A stretch of DNA of 64,000 nt from Riptortus pedestris (taxonomy: Eukaryota > Arthropoda > Insecta > Hemiptera > Alydidae): contig CM032231.1 in assembly GCA_019009955.1 (NCBI GenBank), forward strand, positions 112,959,501-113,023,500. The letters run 5' to 3'. Shown one piece after another: positions 11,341 to 21,769 of the stretch. Numbering within the stretch: position 1 is the first letter of the stretch; every line of letters starts with the position of its first letter. The position numbers were made by a program, and so were the translations under genes. Under the pieces are notes generated by a model. The model was not told where the DNA came from. It saw only the letters and a list, made by a program, of their open reading frames with translations, and ran no database searches.

Positions 11341-11508
11341 CCATTGGATATTCATTATAAACCAGATGCAATGTGTAACATCAAAAAGAATAGTAGAATA
11401 GCTGCAGTGTTGCCGAAGAGTTCTATAATAATTTGGGATGAGTGTACAATGGCGCACAAATATTCACTTGAAGCATTGCAGAGAAATATGCAGGATTTAC
11501 CGACCACA
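11341..11508 (+). pseudogene. Helitron PIF1-type helicase fragment
   Basis: The frame reads ...DIHYKPDAMCNIKKNSRIAA, then LPKSSIIIWDECTMAHKYSL and EALQRNMQDL. The hydrophobic run plus WDECTMAH is the Walker B region of Helitron helicases (WDE with a following MAH/KxALEAL), and the upstream residues match the stretch between Walker A and B. The Walker A region (GxxGTGKT) and later motifs are absent. The match ends at about 11508, where sequence typical of HINE-A begins. The protein would have unwound DNA for rolling-circle transposition; only about 55 residues remain. No start codon belongs to it. Confidence 0.75.
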
Positions 11509-11509
11509 C

Positions 11510-11609
11510 ACAGAATACAAATGCAAATATCTCGGTTAATATTCAAGATAAAGAATAAATGTATAGAACAATATTTATAGTAAATTTAATTTGCAATAAG
11601 ATTGATTCA
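11510..11609 (+). mobile_element. HINE-A fragment inside the Helitron
   Basis: 'accacacacagaatacaaat' then 'gcaaatatctcggttaatat' match the HINE-A copy at 41408-41440. The match continues to 'ttgcaataagattgattca', where the LINE is inserted. The remainder of HINE-A is not recognisable after the LINE. Confidence 0.75.
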
Positions 11610-12717
11610 TACCAGCATACAATTTACACAGACGGTAGCAAAGATGGACAGGACACAGGCGCTGCCTTTATCATTTTTGTAGGAAATAAAACTGATGATG
11701 TTATAAAATGTAAAAAATTTAAATTAGGTCACCATTGTACTAATAACCAGGCAGAAATCATTGCCGTCTTACAAGCTCTAAAATATGTAATTGAAATGGA
11801 CTTGCCACCAAACACTTACATTCTACTACACACAGACAGTCAAATGCTTTTACACAAACTATACAACATGACAAACCACGACGAACATATAGAACAAATA
11901 CGCCATATTATAACACAATTAAAAAACAGACTGACGTTCATTCACTTCAAATGGGTCAAGGCACACGCAGGAATTATGGGCAATGAAATAGTCGATATCC
12001 ACGCCAAAAGTGCCTCTAAAAGTAGTGAAGAGGTAATTTACAATAAAATTACTCCGACTGTGTTAAAATCTTTACTAAGAGAAAAAAGTATGAATTTGTG
12101 GCAACAGAGATGGAATCATACAGATAAAGGATCACACCTAAAATTATATATACCAGTTTTAAAAACCAATATCCCACTATCCCAACATGCATTTTATCTC
12201 ACACAAATACTAACAGGACACGGTAATACAAACTCTTACTAATACAGATTCAAACTTACTGACTCAAATACTTGTAAATGCGACAGTTACACTGAACAGA
12301 CATTCACCCACCTTATTTATGAATGTAGACTGACTCAAAACATACGAAGACAGTTAAAGACTTTTATTCCCGAATGGCCTATTAGTCCTGATATTTTATT
12401 TTCAAAACACATTCATTTATTAAAAGAAATATCCTACAATATCCTTAAGCTGAGAGAGGAAAAAATAATATAAAATTAATATTATGTAATTTTATTGGTT
12501 ATTTAATTGTACTATTTAATATTTTTTGTTTATTTTATCAAGTATTTGTAAAATTTTTATAATCTTATTTACATTTAATATGTATATATATTATATAAAA
12601 AATGTTAGAATTTTGACAAAATGCACATATAATGCAAATATGCATGGGATGTGCAGAAAATAAAATCCCTCCACATAGGGTTACTATGTAGAGGAAATAA
12701 ATAAAAAAAAAAAAAAA
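11610..12717 (+). mobile_element. 5'-truncated RNase H-bearing LINE (I/R1/Jockey group)
   Basis: Only the 3' end is present: RNase H, a CCHC-like tail, a 3' UTR and a poly-A run (about 12703-12719). It is bounded by the direct repeat aagattgattca at 11598-11609 and 12718-12729, a 12-bp target-site duplication of HINE-A sequence (the shared A's make the exact edge uncertain by about 2 nt). This is classical target-primed reverse transcription with 5' truncation. Confidence 0.85.
11612..12473 (+). pseudogene. LINE ORF2 C-terminus: RNase H plus CCHC-like tail, one internal stop
   Basis: The frame begins QHTIYTDGSKDGQD. RNase H catalytic residues are all visible: D in YTDGSK, E in NNQAEIIAVLQAL, D in LLHTDSQ, and H/D in KAHAGIMGNEIVD. 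RNase H removes template RNA after reverse transcription. A TAA at 12240-12242 interrupts the frame after GHGNTNSY. Downstream in the same frame comes CKCDSYTEQTFTHLIYEC, a C-x-C...H-x4-C arrangement usual near the end of LINE ORF2, then a stop at about 12473. Apart from that stop the frame is intact, so the insertion may be young. Endonuclease and reverse transcriptase are missing through 5' truncation. Confidence 0.85.
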
Positions 12718-13020
12718 AAGATTGATTCAAATTTTAATCAATCGTGTTCAACGTCCTTCCCCTTCAAAGCCTAATCCCTTGAATTTGTGTACCAACTTCA
12801 ACATTTCCGTCTTGGTTCGTAAATAATTTCATTGTACTAAAGGGTTGTAGTCGTAGAAAATCTGTCATGGAGGTCACCATATTTTTTTTACAAATACCAT
12901 CTATGTAAAAAGCATGGTGGACCCCGTGACTGATGTTCTCCTTCCGTTCCTCTTAAATTGTTTACTACAATGTAATATAACAATAACTTTAGCCACAGCA
13001 ACGCGTGGCCGGGTCTGCTA

Positions 13021-13021
<1 letters not shown>

Positions 13022-13067
<46 letters not shown>

Positions 13068-13265
13068 TGTTAACGCTCTAGCGGTCGCAATTTTTGTTTG
13101 ATCGTTACCAAACTCGGTATTTAATCGTTTTATCTAAAAAGGAAGATCAAGTTCGTTAATGGCTGATATCGAATTCGAAATATCTCTGTTACTATAAGTC
13201 GGGTCGAAAAATTGTATAGAACCAATCTTATTGAAAATTAAATCATCTATAAATATTGTTTTATA

Positions 13266-13332
<67 letters not shown>

Positions 13333-13653
13333 ATATTTTCAGATTTATTTCATTAATGGTTTTTCTTTTCCGTGTAGAATTCAGGTTGGCTGGCCTATTT
13401 GTTTACAATTCAGAAGCTTTCCGGTGTTGACTTATTAAGTTGTAACTGAAAGATTTCTCATTACCTTTTGTATTTATTTAATTATTCGCGGTGGTGTTAC
13501 CAGCATGTATATTCTATACTTCGGTTCTAATCGTGAGCTTCCGTCGAAAGCTGGTTCTGCCGTTTCCTTAACTGTTCGGCTCTGGTAAAATTTCTCTACT
13601 GTTAACCTTCTCCTGGGAAATCTGCTTAGTTTACACAACCCCTGCGTGATGGA
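13022..13653 (-). mobile_element. HINE-A 5' part, continuing 10678-10786
   Basis: (TA)n at 13022-13063, then 'tctgttaacgctctagcggtcgc', 'aaagttcgttaatggctgat'-type core, a second (TA)n at 13269-13326 in the body, and the 5' terminus on the minus strand (tccatcacgcaggggttgtg, 13653). Together with the 3' part it makes one complete copy split by the Helitron. Confidence 0.8.
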
Positions 13654-13761
13654 CTTTTTTTTTTAAGTTTTTCGTAAAAAAAAAAACATTAATCTCAGGT
13701 ATAATCAGTGCGGGTTGAAGGCTCTAGGTCGCAGCACTGGTCAGGGCGATACTCCATACCG

Positions 13762-13986
13762 CTAATTTGACGTCCTCCAATAATTTTCAAATAGAGCATG
13801 AGGCTTACCCGACCTTGCATTTATTTTCTCAGCCAATTTTCCCAACAATGCTTGGTTCTTATATTGAAATATATTAATGGAAAACTTTTTGCATTTTCCC
13901 CCATTAAGCGTGGGAAGACTGTACTCAAAAGCATCATTAATTTTCGTATTATCTCTTACTGCATCCAGGATTGATTGCTCCGGCAT
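13762..13986 (-). CDS. Unrecognised 74-codon open frame
   Basis: I do not recognise this product. The frame has balanced composition (MPEQSILDAVRDNTKINDAF... near the start, ...GKPHALFENYWRTSN at the end) and no low-complexity bias, unlike the other short frames here. There is no signal peptide, membrane segment or known motif. It lies in a low-repeat stretch between HINE-A copies. It could be a fragment of a transposon protein, a host exon, or chance. Confidence 0.25.
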   Translation of the reverse strand: MPEQSILDAVRDNTKINDAFEYSLPTLNGGKCKKFSINIFQYKNQALLGKLAEKINARSGKPHALFENYWRTSN

Positions 13987-14309
13987 AGATTGGCCAGATT
14001 TTTCCTCTCATTGGGCTCTATTCTCAGATTACACCACGCATTTACTGCAAATTTAATGTAATACTCTTAGAACTGTAGTCATCAGCAAAATATGAGTGCG
14101 GACTTCTCCGCATTTTCCTCCAGGCCGTAAAAATCTAAGTTAAATAACGGGTTGTCGGTGCAGACCCGGTAATAAAATTTTCAGTTTTGAGGTATTTGCC
14201 ATTAAAGAAGATACCCAGAAGAATATATATTTATATTTTTTTACCAGAAAAGAAAGAGCATTGATTGAGAAGAAAATCCTTCCCCTAAAGCCGTGTGGCT
14301 TTCTCGTTT

Positions 14310-14425
14310 TATCTCAGTTGATTTCCTTTTGACCCCTCTATTCATGAAGCGGTTTTAGGAAATTTTCATTAATTATCTGTGGATGTATGACTCCCCCCTA
14401 GGAGATGATAAAAATCAGGTCCGTA
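14310..14425 (-). mobile_element. Diverged HINE-A 3' fragment
   Basis: 'atctcagttgatttcctttt', 'catgaagcggttttagg' and 'cctaggagatgataaaaatc' followed by 'aggtccg' reproduce the minus-strand HINE-A 3' block order. Confidence 0.5.
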
Positions 14426-15188
14426 TGTGTGTGTGAGACCTCTCGGAATTTCTCGGATATGTGTTGAAATATCCTAATAGTACTACCTGCTTGGAGGAAT
14501 GAAGAAATTCTAGGAATTCATAAGATGTTCATGTGATTCAAAAATATAAATCGTTCGAAAAAAATGTAAATATATTGTGAAATTATTGTTAATAGGGAAG
14601 GCTCATTTTATTTTGCATAACAAACTCAAGTAAACGGTAGTATAAGAAATAAAAAAGAATTTTATCTAACTTTTTTTAATTGGGATTTGTGTCATTAAAG
14701 GAACTACTAATAAATCTTTCTATAATTAGTGTAGGATATTCATATCATTGTTAGGATTAACGGATTTGTAAATATTAAATTTTTCTGTTATTTTTATTGT
14801 GGTTATAATAGATTGATTGACGATTATCTGTGGTGATATTGTTTTTGGGAATTTCCTCCAAAATAAAACCAGCTATTTATCGGTTATTCAAATCCCTATG
14901 CATATTAAATGAAATAAATTAAAGTTATCATCCTTGTTATAAACAATCTTTTGCAACTTCTGTATAAATTTTAAAAATTTTAAATGGTAGATTGGTATTA
15001 ATCAATTGGTTTTTGAATATAATATCTGGAGAGAACATTATCTTCTAAAGTTTTGCATCCCTTAGAAAGTGTATATATAATTTCTGGTGAGTTTATATGT
15101 TGTGGCGCCCACATTAAATACTTCTATGTTTCATCTTTTTAAGAGTAATACTATTGAGTATACTATTGTTGCAATTATTTAAAAATGA
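14426..15188. other. AT-rich interval
   Basis: No coding frame or recognised element. It is mostly A/T-rich simple sequence. Confidence 0.4.
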
Positions 15189-15360
15189 TTCAAGCAGTGG
15201 CTGCGTAATCTAAGCAGACTTCCCAGGCGCTGGAATGACACGCTAGTAATGTCATAATTTTTGAACGGACCTCATTTTCGTCATATCCTGAGTAATATCG
15301 ATGGACATTTTTGGAGAAACTCAATAGCTGATTTCCCTCTGGGGAAATTTGCTGAGCGTT
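15189..15360 (+). mobile_element. HINE-A internally deleted mini-copy
   Basis: The 5' end ('aagcagtggctgcgtaatct', 'aagcagacttccc') is joined after about 60 bp to 'ttttgaacggacctcatttt'. The 3' palindrome 'gatttccctctggggaaatttgct' follows. Core and microsatellite are missing, leaving about 170 bp with both ends. Confidence 0.7.
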
Positions 15361-15656
15361 TACTGCGAAGTTTTCAGTTTAGAGTGAGTGGGAGTGAACG
15401 ATGGTTTGTAAACATATGGGGCAAATATCAGGTTGGACTTTATCAGGGACAGGGTATCAGAGATAACCGCTAAGCTGATAAAACCTGTACCTCGGTCTCT
15501 CTTATCATTTGACTGCACTGTCTCAGGGCCTTCTTTGTTTACTTGTATTAACCGTTCAATTTATTACACTCTTACAACTGTTTCCGTTACTCATGACATA
15601 ATTAACATCTAAATGAGTACAAGTGGAACTTTTTTTCAAATAGTGGAGATATATAT

Positions 15657-16400
<744 letters not shown>

Positions 16401-16476
16401 AAGATTCTACATTTTTAATTGGAAAATGTTTATTCGTACTAAACCATATAACATACGTGCAAATTAAGACTAAAAA

Positions 16477-16990
16477 AAGTCCTTAGGCTTCAAATAAAGT
16501 GCTTCATAATAACAGCTTATTGTTAATATGACATGTGTAGGAGTGGAGGTTTACTGAAGGCCGAAAACTAACAAAATGTAAATATCTCGGTTAATAATCA
16601 AGATAGAGAATAAATGTATATAACAATATCGTTAGTAAATTTAATTTGCAATAAGATTGGTTCTATACAATTTTTTGATCTGAAGCATAACAACGGAGAT
16701 ATTTTGGATTTTCTTAATACACACCCTATAATCCCCTTCTCCCACTCGTCTGACGAACTTGATCTTCGTTTTTGCATGAATAGTTTTAAAATCGAGTTTG
16801 GTAACGATCATACAAAAACTGCCACCGCTACAACATTAAGAAACAAATGTATGTATTTATATAATACAAATTTTGAACGGACCTCATTCCGGATATCTCT
16901 TGTGTAGGATCGATGGACGTTTGAAGAAATTTTTTGAAAATCCCATCATGAGTACACCATCAATAGCTGACTACCCGTAAGGGAAGTCAC
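16477..16990 (+). mobile_element. HINE-A copy with 5' internal deletion
   Basis: 'aaaaaaagtcc' is followed at once by 'cttcaaataaagtgcttcat', so most of the 5' third is missing. The core, 'cgaacttgatcttcg', 'ttgaacggacctcattcc' and a degenerate 3' end 'ctgactacccgtaagggaagt' are present. The TA array is nearly absent. Confidence 0.7.
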
Positions 16991-17044
16991 GCTTCATTCT
17001 TATAACTCTCAGTACGGTTTTAGCAACAAGTCTTATCTTGGGTT

Positions 17045-17190
17045 ATCAACCAACCAATCCCTGAGCCTAAGTATCCTTTTCGCTCTACCATAAGAAATGT
17101 ATCTTTGGGAAAACCATCTGCTCATCAGCACATCAAGGTGACCCAACCATGTTAGCAACTTCTCAATAACACAGATGGTATCAATTTCGC
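17045..17190 (-). pseudogene. Possible LINE C-terminal fragment
   Basis: One minus-strand frame reads LLTWLGHLDVLMSRWFSQRY then ISYGRAKRILRLRDWL. It resembles the LxWxGHVxRM...K...GxRxxGRPRxRW tail common after the reverse transcriptase of RTE-type and related LINEs. It is decayed and short, with upstream frames broken. The call rests only on the W-x-GH spacing and the R/G-rich tail. Confidence 0.35.
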
Positions 17191-17740
17191 CATTGAAAAA
17201 CCATTAGCTCGACCTTGCATGAACTCCCACGTGAGCCTTGCACCTGGTCGGATCATCTCACCAAGAACAATAAGCATCTTCCGTTTTACTTTTGATGAGA
17301 GCTCACGTTTTACGAAGCACGATAAACCGGATATACTGAATGCTCAATGCAACTCTAAACAAAGACTAAACTAAAGCGGACTATGTAATCTAAAGGAGTT
17401 TCAAATGTGAGTTCCCACGACAAATGGGTATTACTGAACCCTGCGCTAGGGAAATGAGACCTCAGCACAAAGGAATGTATTAATTTTGCTAGGCCAATTC
17501 TAGTTAGAGGAAGGAAGTATTTAGCAGATACTTAAAAGGCTGGTTGAGATTTAATTGCACGCCATAACTAATGACTGGCATCAGGTATTCCTTCCGAGCC
17601 TCATATACATCCAGATTTTTAAATTTCAATTATTATTAAATGCCATTAAATTTTACTAATGCAAAAATAAAGGGTTAATGTATCTGTATGTGAGCCTGAC
17701 AATAGCATTAACTGTAAAGTTCCATTTTAAAAAAAAAAAA
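17191..17740. other. Low-repeat interval
   Basis: It may be the continuation of a decayed LINE on the minus strand, but I can trace no frame. A poly-A run abuts the next HINE-A start. Confidence 0.35.
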
Positions 17741-18223
17741 TCCGTCACGCAGGGGCAGCGTAAACGGCCCTGACGAATCCCACGTGAAGTTTTACAATAG
17801 AGAAATCTGCATACTAGTAACAGTAGTAGTAACGAGTCTCTAAACCAATGGCACGAGAGCCGAACTGTTACGGAAACGGCCGAACTAACTTCCGGGGGAA
17901 TAGACCCGACATCAGCCGATCTCATCTCGCCCGTTACCCGTGCACACTTAATAAAAATGCAAATATCTCGGTTAATATTCAAGATAGGGAATAAATGTAA
18001 ATAACAATATTTATAGTAAATTTAATTTTTAATACGATTGGTACTATACAAGTATTCGATCCAACGTATAGTAACAGAGATATTTAACATTTTCGGAAAT
18101 CCCCCTTTTAACCCCCCTCCCACTGGTCTGATTTCAGCCATTATCGAAGTTGATCTTTCTTTTTGCATGAAACGAGTAAATATCGAGTCTGGTAACGATC
18201 ATACAAAAAGTAAGCGTTAACAG

Positions 18224-18272
<49 letters not shown>

Positions 18273-18405
18273 CATATATATATAATTTTGAACGGACCTC
18301 ATTTTCGTCATCTCCTGGGTAGGATCGATGGACATTTGAAGACATTTTTCGAAAATCGCATCATGTGAACAACGTCAGTACCTAGCTGTTTTCCTAAAAA
18401 GGCAT
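17741..18405 (+). mobile_element. HINE-A full-length copy
   Basis: TCCGTCACGCAGGGGCAGCG start, 'gtgaagttttacaatagaga' and 'aatctgcatactagtaac'. Core, (TA)n at 18227-18282 and 'ttgaacggacctcatttt' follow. The 3' palindrome is decayed (ctgttttcctaaaaagg). The 108-codon minus-strand frame across its 5' half is not a gene. Confidence 0.8.
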
Positions 18406-19159
18406 AAAACAATAATAATCGGAGAAAGCGTCTGATTTATTGTTTACTGAATAAATATGCCAAATTAGCCTTGGGAAAATATTTTATTATAGGCTTTATT
18501 TATCCTTACTTTATTTAAAACTTAAAAGTTTAGAATATATTTATTTTTTTATTATTTAATAAAATTAGTGGAACCACAGAAATGATAATGCTTTTAAAAT
18601 TCAAGAAATAAAATCCAATGTTCTAAATATAACATTTTTTTGCATTAATGCCTAGTGAAAAATTCCAGATAATTTGGCAAAATTTTGAAACATTTTTATG
18701 TTCAAAGTAATTCACATTATAATATATATTTAAAATATTTATTGCATAATTTCTATATTATTTTCAGTTTCAGTTCAGACCCTCGGAGAAAGAAGAAAGA
18801 ACTTAATAATGCATCGTAACGCCCCAAGAAAGGAAGAAGTAGAAATTCAGAAAGAAATCAATTTTAACCTCAGAAGAGTTATATTGAAAAATGCCAGAAA
18901 TGGCTGAATTTATAACTGACCCTGTGTTTAACGGAAATATATATCTGCCATAAAATCAGCTGATCAGTTATGAAGTTTCCGCTTCCTGAGTAAATTATCA
19001 GAACATGTGATAGAAATGCGAAGTGCATTTATTTTAATACTAATATGAACACTGTCAGTACTGAAAAGTTTTGATTTGCCATTTGCTCTTATGAAACTTT
19101 AATCAGGTTTCAATCAAGTTTTACCCTCAATTTTTTCCACACTTGCTACAACTATAATA
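18406..19159. other. Longest low-repeat interval of the left half
   Basis: No transposon sequence is recognised. It contains a possible 3' splice acceptor and short coding-like stretch, listed separately. Confidence 0.45.
18766..18906 (+). other. Candidate terminal exon (speculative)
   Basis: A pyrimidine-rich 'tatattattttcag' precedes an open frame VSVQTLGERRKNLIMHRNAP... ending ...LKNARNG and TGA. The purine-rich, lysine/arginine-rich stretch stands out against AT-rich surroundings. There is no recognised domain and no partner exon in the window. Confidence 0.2.
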
Positions 19160-19504
19160 CAGGGTCCGGCAGAAAGGACGGACGGTTTTTAAAAAGTTAT
19201 AAAACAGTTAATTTTTACTCAAAAACAAATTTATTGATGCAATAAGGTTCACAAGAAAATAGCATTTGAGACAGTCAAGTGTGGAAAATAACCTCAGGCA
19301 TGTGGTGACCGAAATCGTTGATGCAGTGCTGGAGGCGTTCTTGGAAGTTCGCATAGACTCTCTCCAACATTGCTCCCTCAACTTGTGCGACTTCCACGCG
19401 AATTTCGTCCTTCAATTCGTCCAGAGTTCGGGGCTTGTGTCCGTATACTCTAGCTATCCTACTGGAACCACACACATCGGGTTGGGACACAAGCCCCGAA
19501 CTCT

Positions 19505-19508
<4 letters not shown>
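19160..19508 (-). mobile_element. Tc1/mariner-type element, 3' fragment
   Basis: TA then CAGGGTCCGGCAGAAAGG at 19160 is a typical terminal inverted repeat for mariner-like elements. The minus-strand transposase C-terminus lies just inside it. The other end is lost, and the break at about 19485-19508 carries an inverted duplication of 19421-19443 next to a HINE-A TA array. Confidence 0.7.
19275..19490 (-). pseudogene. Mariner-like transposase C-terminus
   Basis: The frame reads ...RIARVYGHKPRTLDELKDEI, RVEVAQVEGAMLERVYANFQ and ERLQHCINDFGHHMPEVIF. It matches the region after the DDE domain in DUF4817/DDE_3 transposases (VY...PRTLDELK..I...V....L.RV..NF..RL..CI...G.H...VIF). The catalytic residues are upstream and missing. 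The first dozen codons are not original coding: they derive from the rearranged break. The element it belonged to inserts at TA. No function can remain. Confidence 0.7.
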
Positions 19509-19586
<78 letters not shown>

Positions 19587-19868
19587 CTGTTACCGCTCTA
19601 GCAGTCGCAATTTATGTTTGATCGTTACCAAACTCGATATTAAGTCGTTTTACTTAACAAGAAAGATCAAGTTCGTTAACGGTTGAAATCGGACAAGTGG
19701 GAGGGGGAGGGTTAGAGGGGAGGATTTTCCAAAATTCGAAATATCTCCGTTACTATACGTCGGATCGAAAGATAGTACAGAATCAATCTTATTGCAAATT
19801 AAATTTACTATAAATATTGTTATATACATTTATTCTCTATCTTGAATATTAACCGAGATATTTGCATT
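19506..19868 (-). mobile_element. HINE-A fragment (microsatellite to core), host of next copy
   Basis: (TA)n 19506-19582, 'ctgttaccgctctagcagtcgc', core with 'atatctccgttactatacgt', ending 'accgagatatttgcattt'. The next HINE-A 3' terminus follows directly, at the same junction seen at 2398/2399. Confidence 0.75.
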
Positions 19869-20703
19869 TTAGCAGATTTCCCTTAAGGGAAATCAGCTAT
19901 TGAGGTTGTACTCATGACGGAATTTTCGATATTTTTCTTCAAATGTCCATTGATCCTACCTAGTAGATGTCGAAAATGAAGTCCGTTCAAAACTGTATAT
20001 ATATGTCTGTTACCGTACCGTCTGTTTAATCGGTACCAAACTCGATATATAGTCGTTTTATGTAAAAAGAAAGATCAAGTTCGTAATTCTGTAAAAACGA
20101 AATATCACCGTTACTATTAGTCGGATCGAAAAGGTGTATAGAACCAATCTTATTGCAAATTAAATAATTATAAATATTGTTCTATTCATATTTTCTGTAT
20201 CATGAATATTAACTGAGATCTTTGGATTCTATAGTTTTCAGCCTTGAGCAATCCCCCACTTCTACTCATGTTAAACTAACAATACTCGATTATGTAATAA
20301 ACCACGTTATCCAAAGCTTAAATATCAAATATTGTTTTCAAGAGGCCTTTATTATACGAGATACATGCAAATATGTTCTGGTGACCCCCCCCCCCCGTTA
20401 CGTTTTTGGACTACTTAAATTTGATTGATTGAGATAAATATTATTCTGATCCATTATAAATTGCAGTACTAGATATAGGAAATAGTCTTCAATCAAATTA
20501 ATACGTTATATTCAGACATATTTCAGTAATTCCGGTGCGAAGTTGGCAGAACTGTTGGTTTACATTTTAAACGCTTCCTGTCAGGAGGTTTCTTATTATT
20601 GTTTATATCTATTTACTTAATATTCACTGTGGTGTTGTATTAACAGTATGTAGATTTATCTATTGTTATAATTCAGGAGGGAAATCTGCTCCTGCGTGAC
20701 GGA
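19869..20703 (-). mobile_element. HINE-A full-length copy, nested
   Basis: The minus-strand 3' end is tttcccttaagggaaa, TCTGCTAA at 19869. A very short TA run (tatatatatg), core, the C-rich block and the body 'gtcaggaggtttcttattat' follow. The 5' end 'tccgtcacgcaggagcagat' is at 20703, with a deletion between the first 12 nt and the gcagattt motif. Confidence 0.8.
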
Positions 20704-21329
20704 TTTTCTTACTTAGGTCAGTAATTATTAAGATTTTACACAGTTTTATACAGTGGCTATTGCCCACTTGTATTTCAGACAGCACTTCTGTAATATCTAG
20801 GGTATTTCTTAAATATGTGATTAACTATACACAATTTTCAAGCACGTAATATTCGCAACAATATTTTTACTGAACGTTTTGGTTTGTAACTAACGTGAAT
20901 CTTGCATCTTGAGTGCCTTTAAACTAAATACCACATTTTTTAGACAGCCATTAGGAAGGAGTAAATCACTACTTTTTAAGTAAAGTACCCTATCTAATAA
21001 TTAATTCTTAAAATAAAAGGATTTGATTTGAAACTATTGCCAAATAATTTCGATTGGCGGCAAGTGAAAAAAGATATTTTTCTAGAGTTATAGCACTTTG
21101 GTATGATGCAATAAGTAAAACAAATGTAGTATAGTGTCCCTGGAATATGCATTAAATTAATGGAAATGTTTTTATGTTGTTTTTCTTTAAGCGCAGTAAA
21201 ATGGTTGACAAATAAACTCGTGTAATTTGTTGAAGAATGACAGACGCCGTAAAAACCGCAATCTAAATATTACAACGCAAATCTATGAATCGATTTTTTA
21301 AGAATTTTAGTAATTACTTTTGATATTTT
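20704..21329. other. AT-rich interval
   Basis: No recognised feature. There are short frames only. Confidence 0.4.
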
Positions 21330-21471
21330 TTTATATTATTATTATTATTATTATTTATTAACGTCCACTTTTTGCAACTTGGGCTAATTGGGATGGGTTA
21401 TCTACAGGTTACCACCCTTTTCTAGCCAGGGTGGGATTTTAGGACGTTATTTAATGAATTTCGTCACTATT
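21330..21471 (-). repeat. tRNA-SINE 3' half
   Basis: A (TTA)n tail on the plus strand leads into 'acgtccactttttgcaactt', 'gggttatctacaggttacca' and 'cccttttctagccagggtgg'. The tRNA head is missing. Confidence 0.8.
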
Positions 21472-21611
21472 TTTTTATAGAGTTTTTAAATAAAAATACA
21501 CAATTTCATATTTAATATTGCTCAAATAGTCTACTTTGACGAACTCAATCAAGGTCATAAAATCAACAATTAGATCATTAAGTCTCTAAACCAATCACTT
21601 CTATTCTAAAA

Positions 21612-21760
21612 ATGTACACCACGCAGTGCCTGCGAAAAATAAGCAGATTTCCTTCATTGTTGTTTGACACGCTAGAGATCTCATATATACATAAACTATT
21701 TTGCTCATGGAATGTAATCTATGTAAACAGAAATTGAAATTTAAGTTGAACATTATGTTA
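21612..21760 (+). mobile_element. HINE-A 5' fragment (older copy)
   Basis: 'ccacgcagtgcctgcgaaaa', 'aagcagatttccttcattg' and 'tgacacgctagagatctcat' give a diverged 5' end. It is followed by the fresh copy at 21770. Confidence 0.6.
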
Positions 21761-21769
21761 AAAAAAAAG

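Larger units (their letters stand above)
10787..13021 (+). mobile_element. Canonical Helitron, decayed, with nested insertions
   Basis: The 5' end reads A|TCTTAATATATATAAATCTC then 'ctgtcacgatgtttgtccgc', a canonical insect Helitron start. The 3' end is 'acgcgtggccgggtctgCTAG' followed by T: a GC hairpin, CTRR, and insertion between A and T. The flanks are the two halves of one HINE-A microsatellite. The interior holds a PIF1-type helicase fragment (11341-11508), a HINE-A fragment (11510-11609) and a LINE insertion (11610-12717). No Rep (HUH) domain is visible, so it is not autonomous. Confidence 0.8.

Noticed and set aside
17656..17982. 108-codon minus-strand frame
   Set aside because: It lies wholly within the 5' half of a HINE-A copy, is not conserved as a frame in other copies and has a poly-T derived F-run.
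19266..19686. Plus-strand frames of 111 and 83 codons
   Set aside because: They are antisense to the mariner-like transposase fragment and run through the TA array; shadows, not genes.
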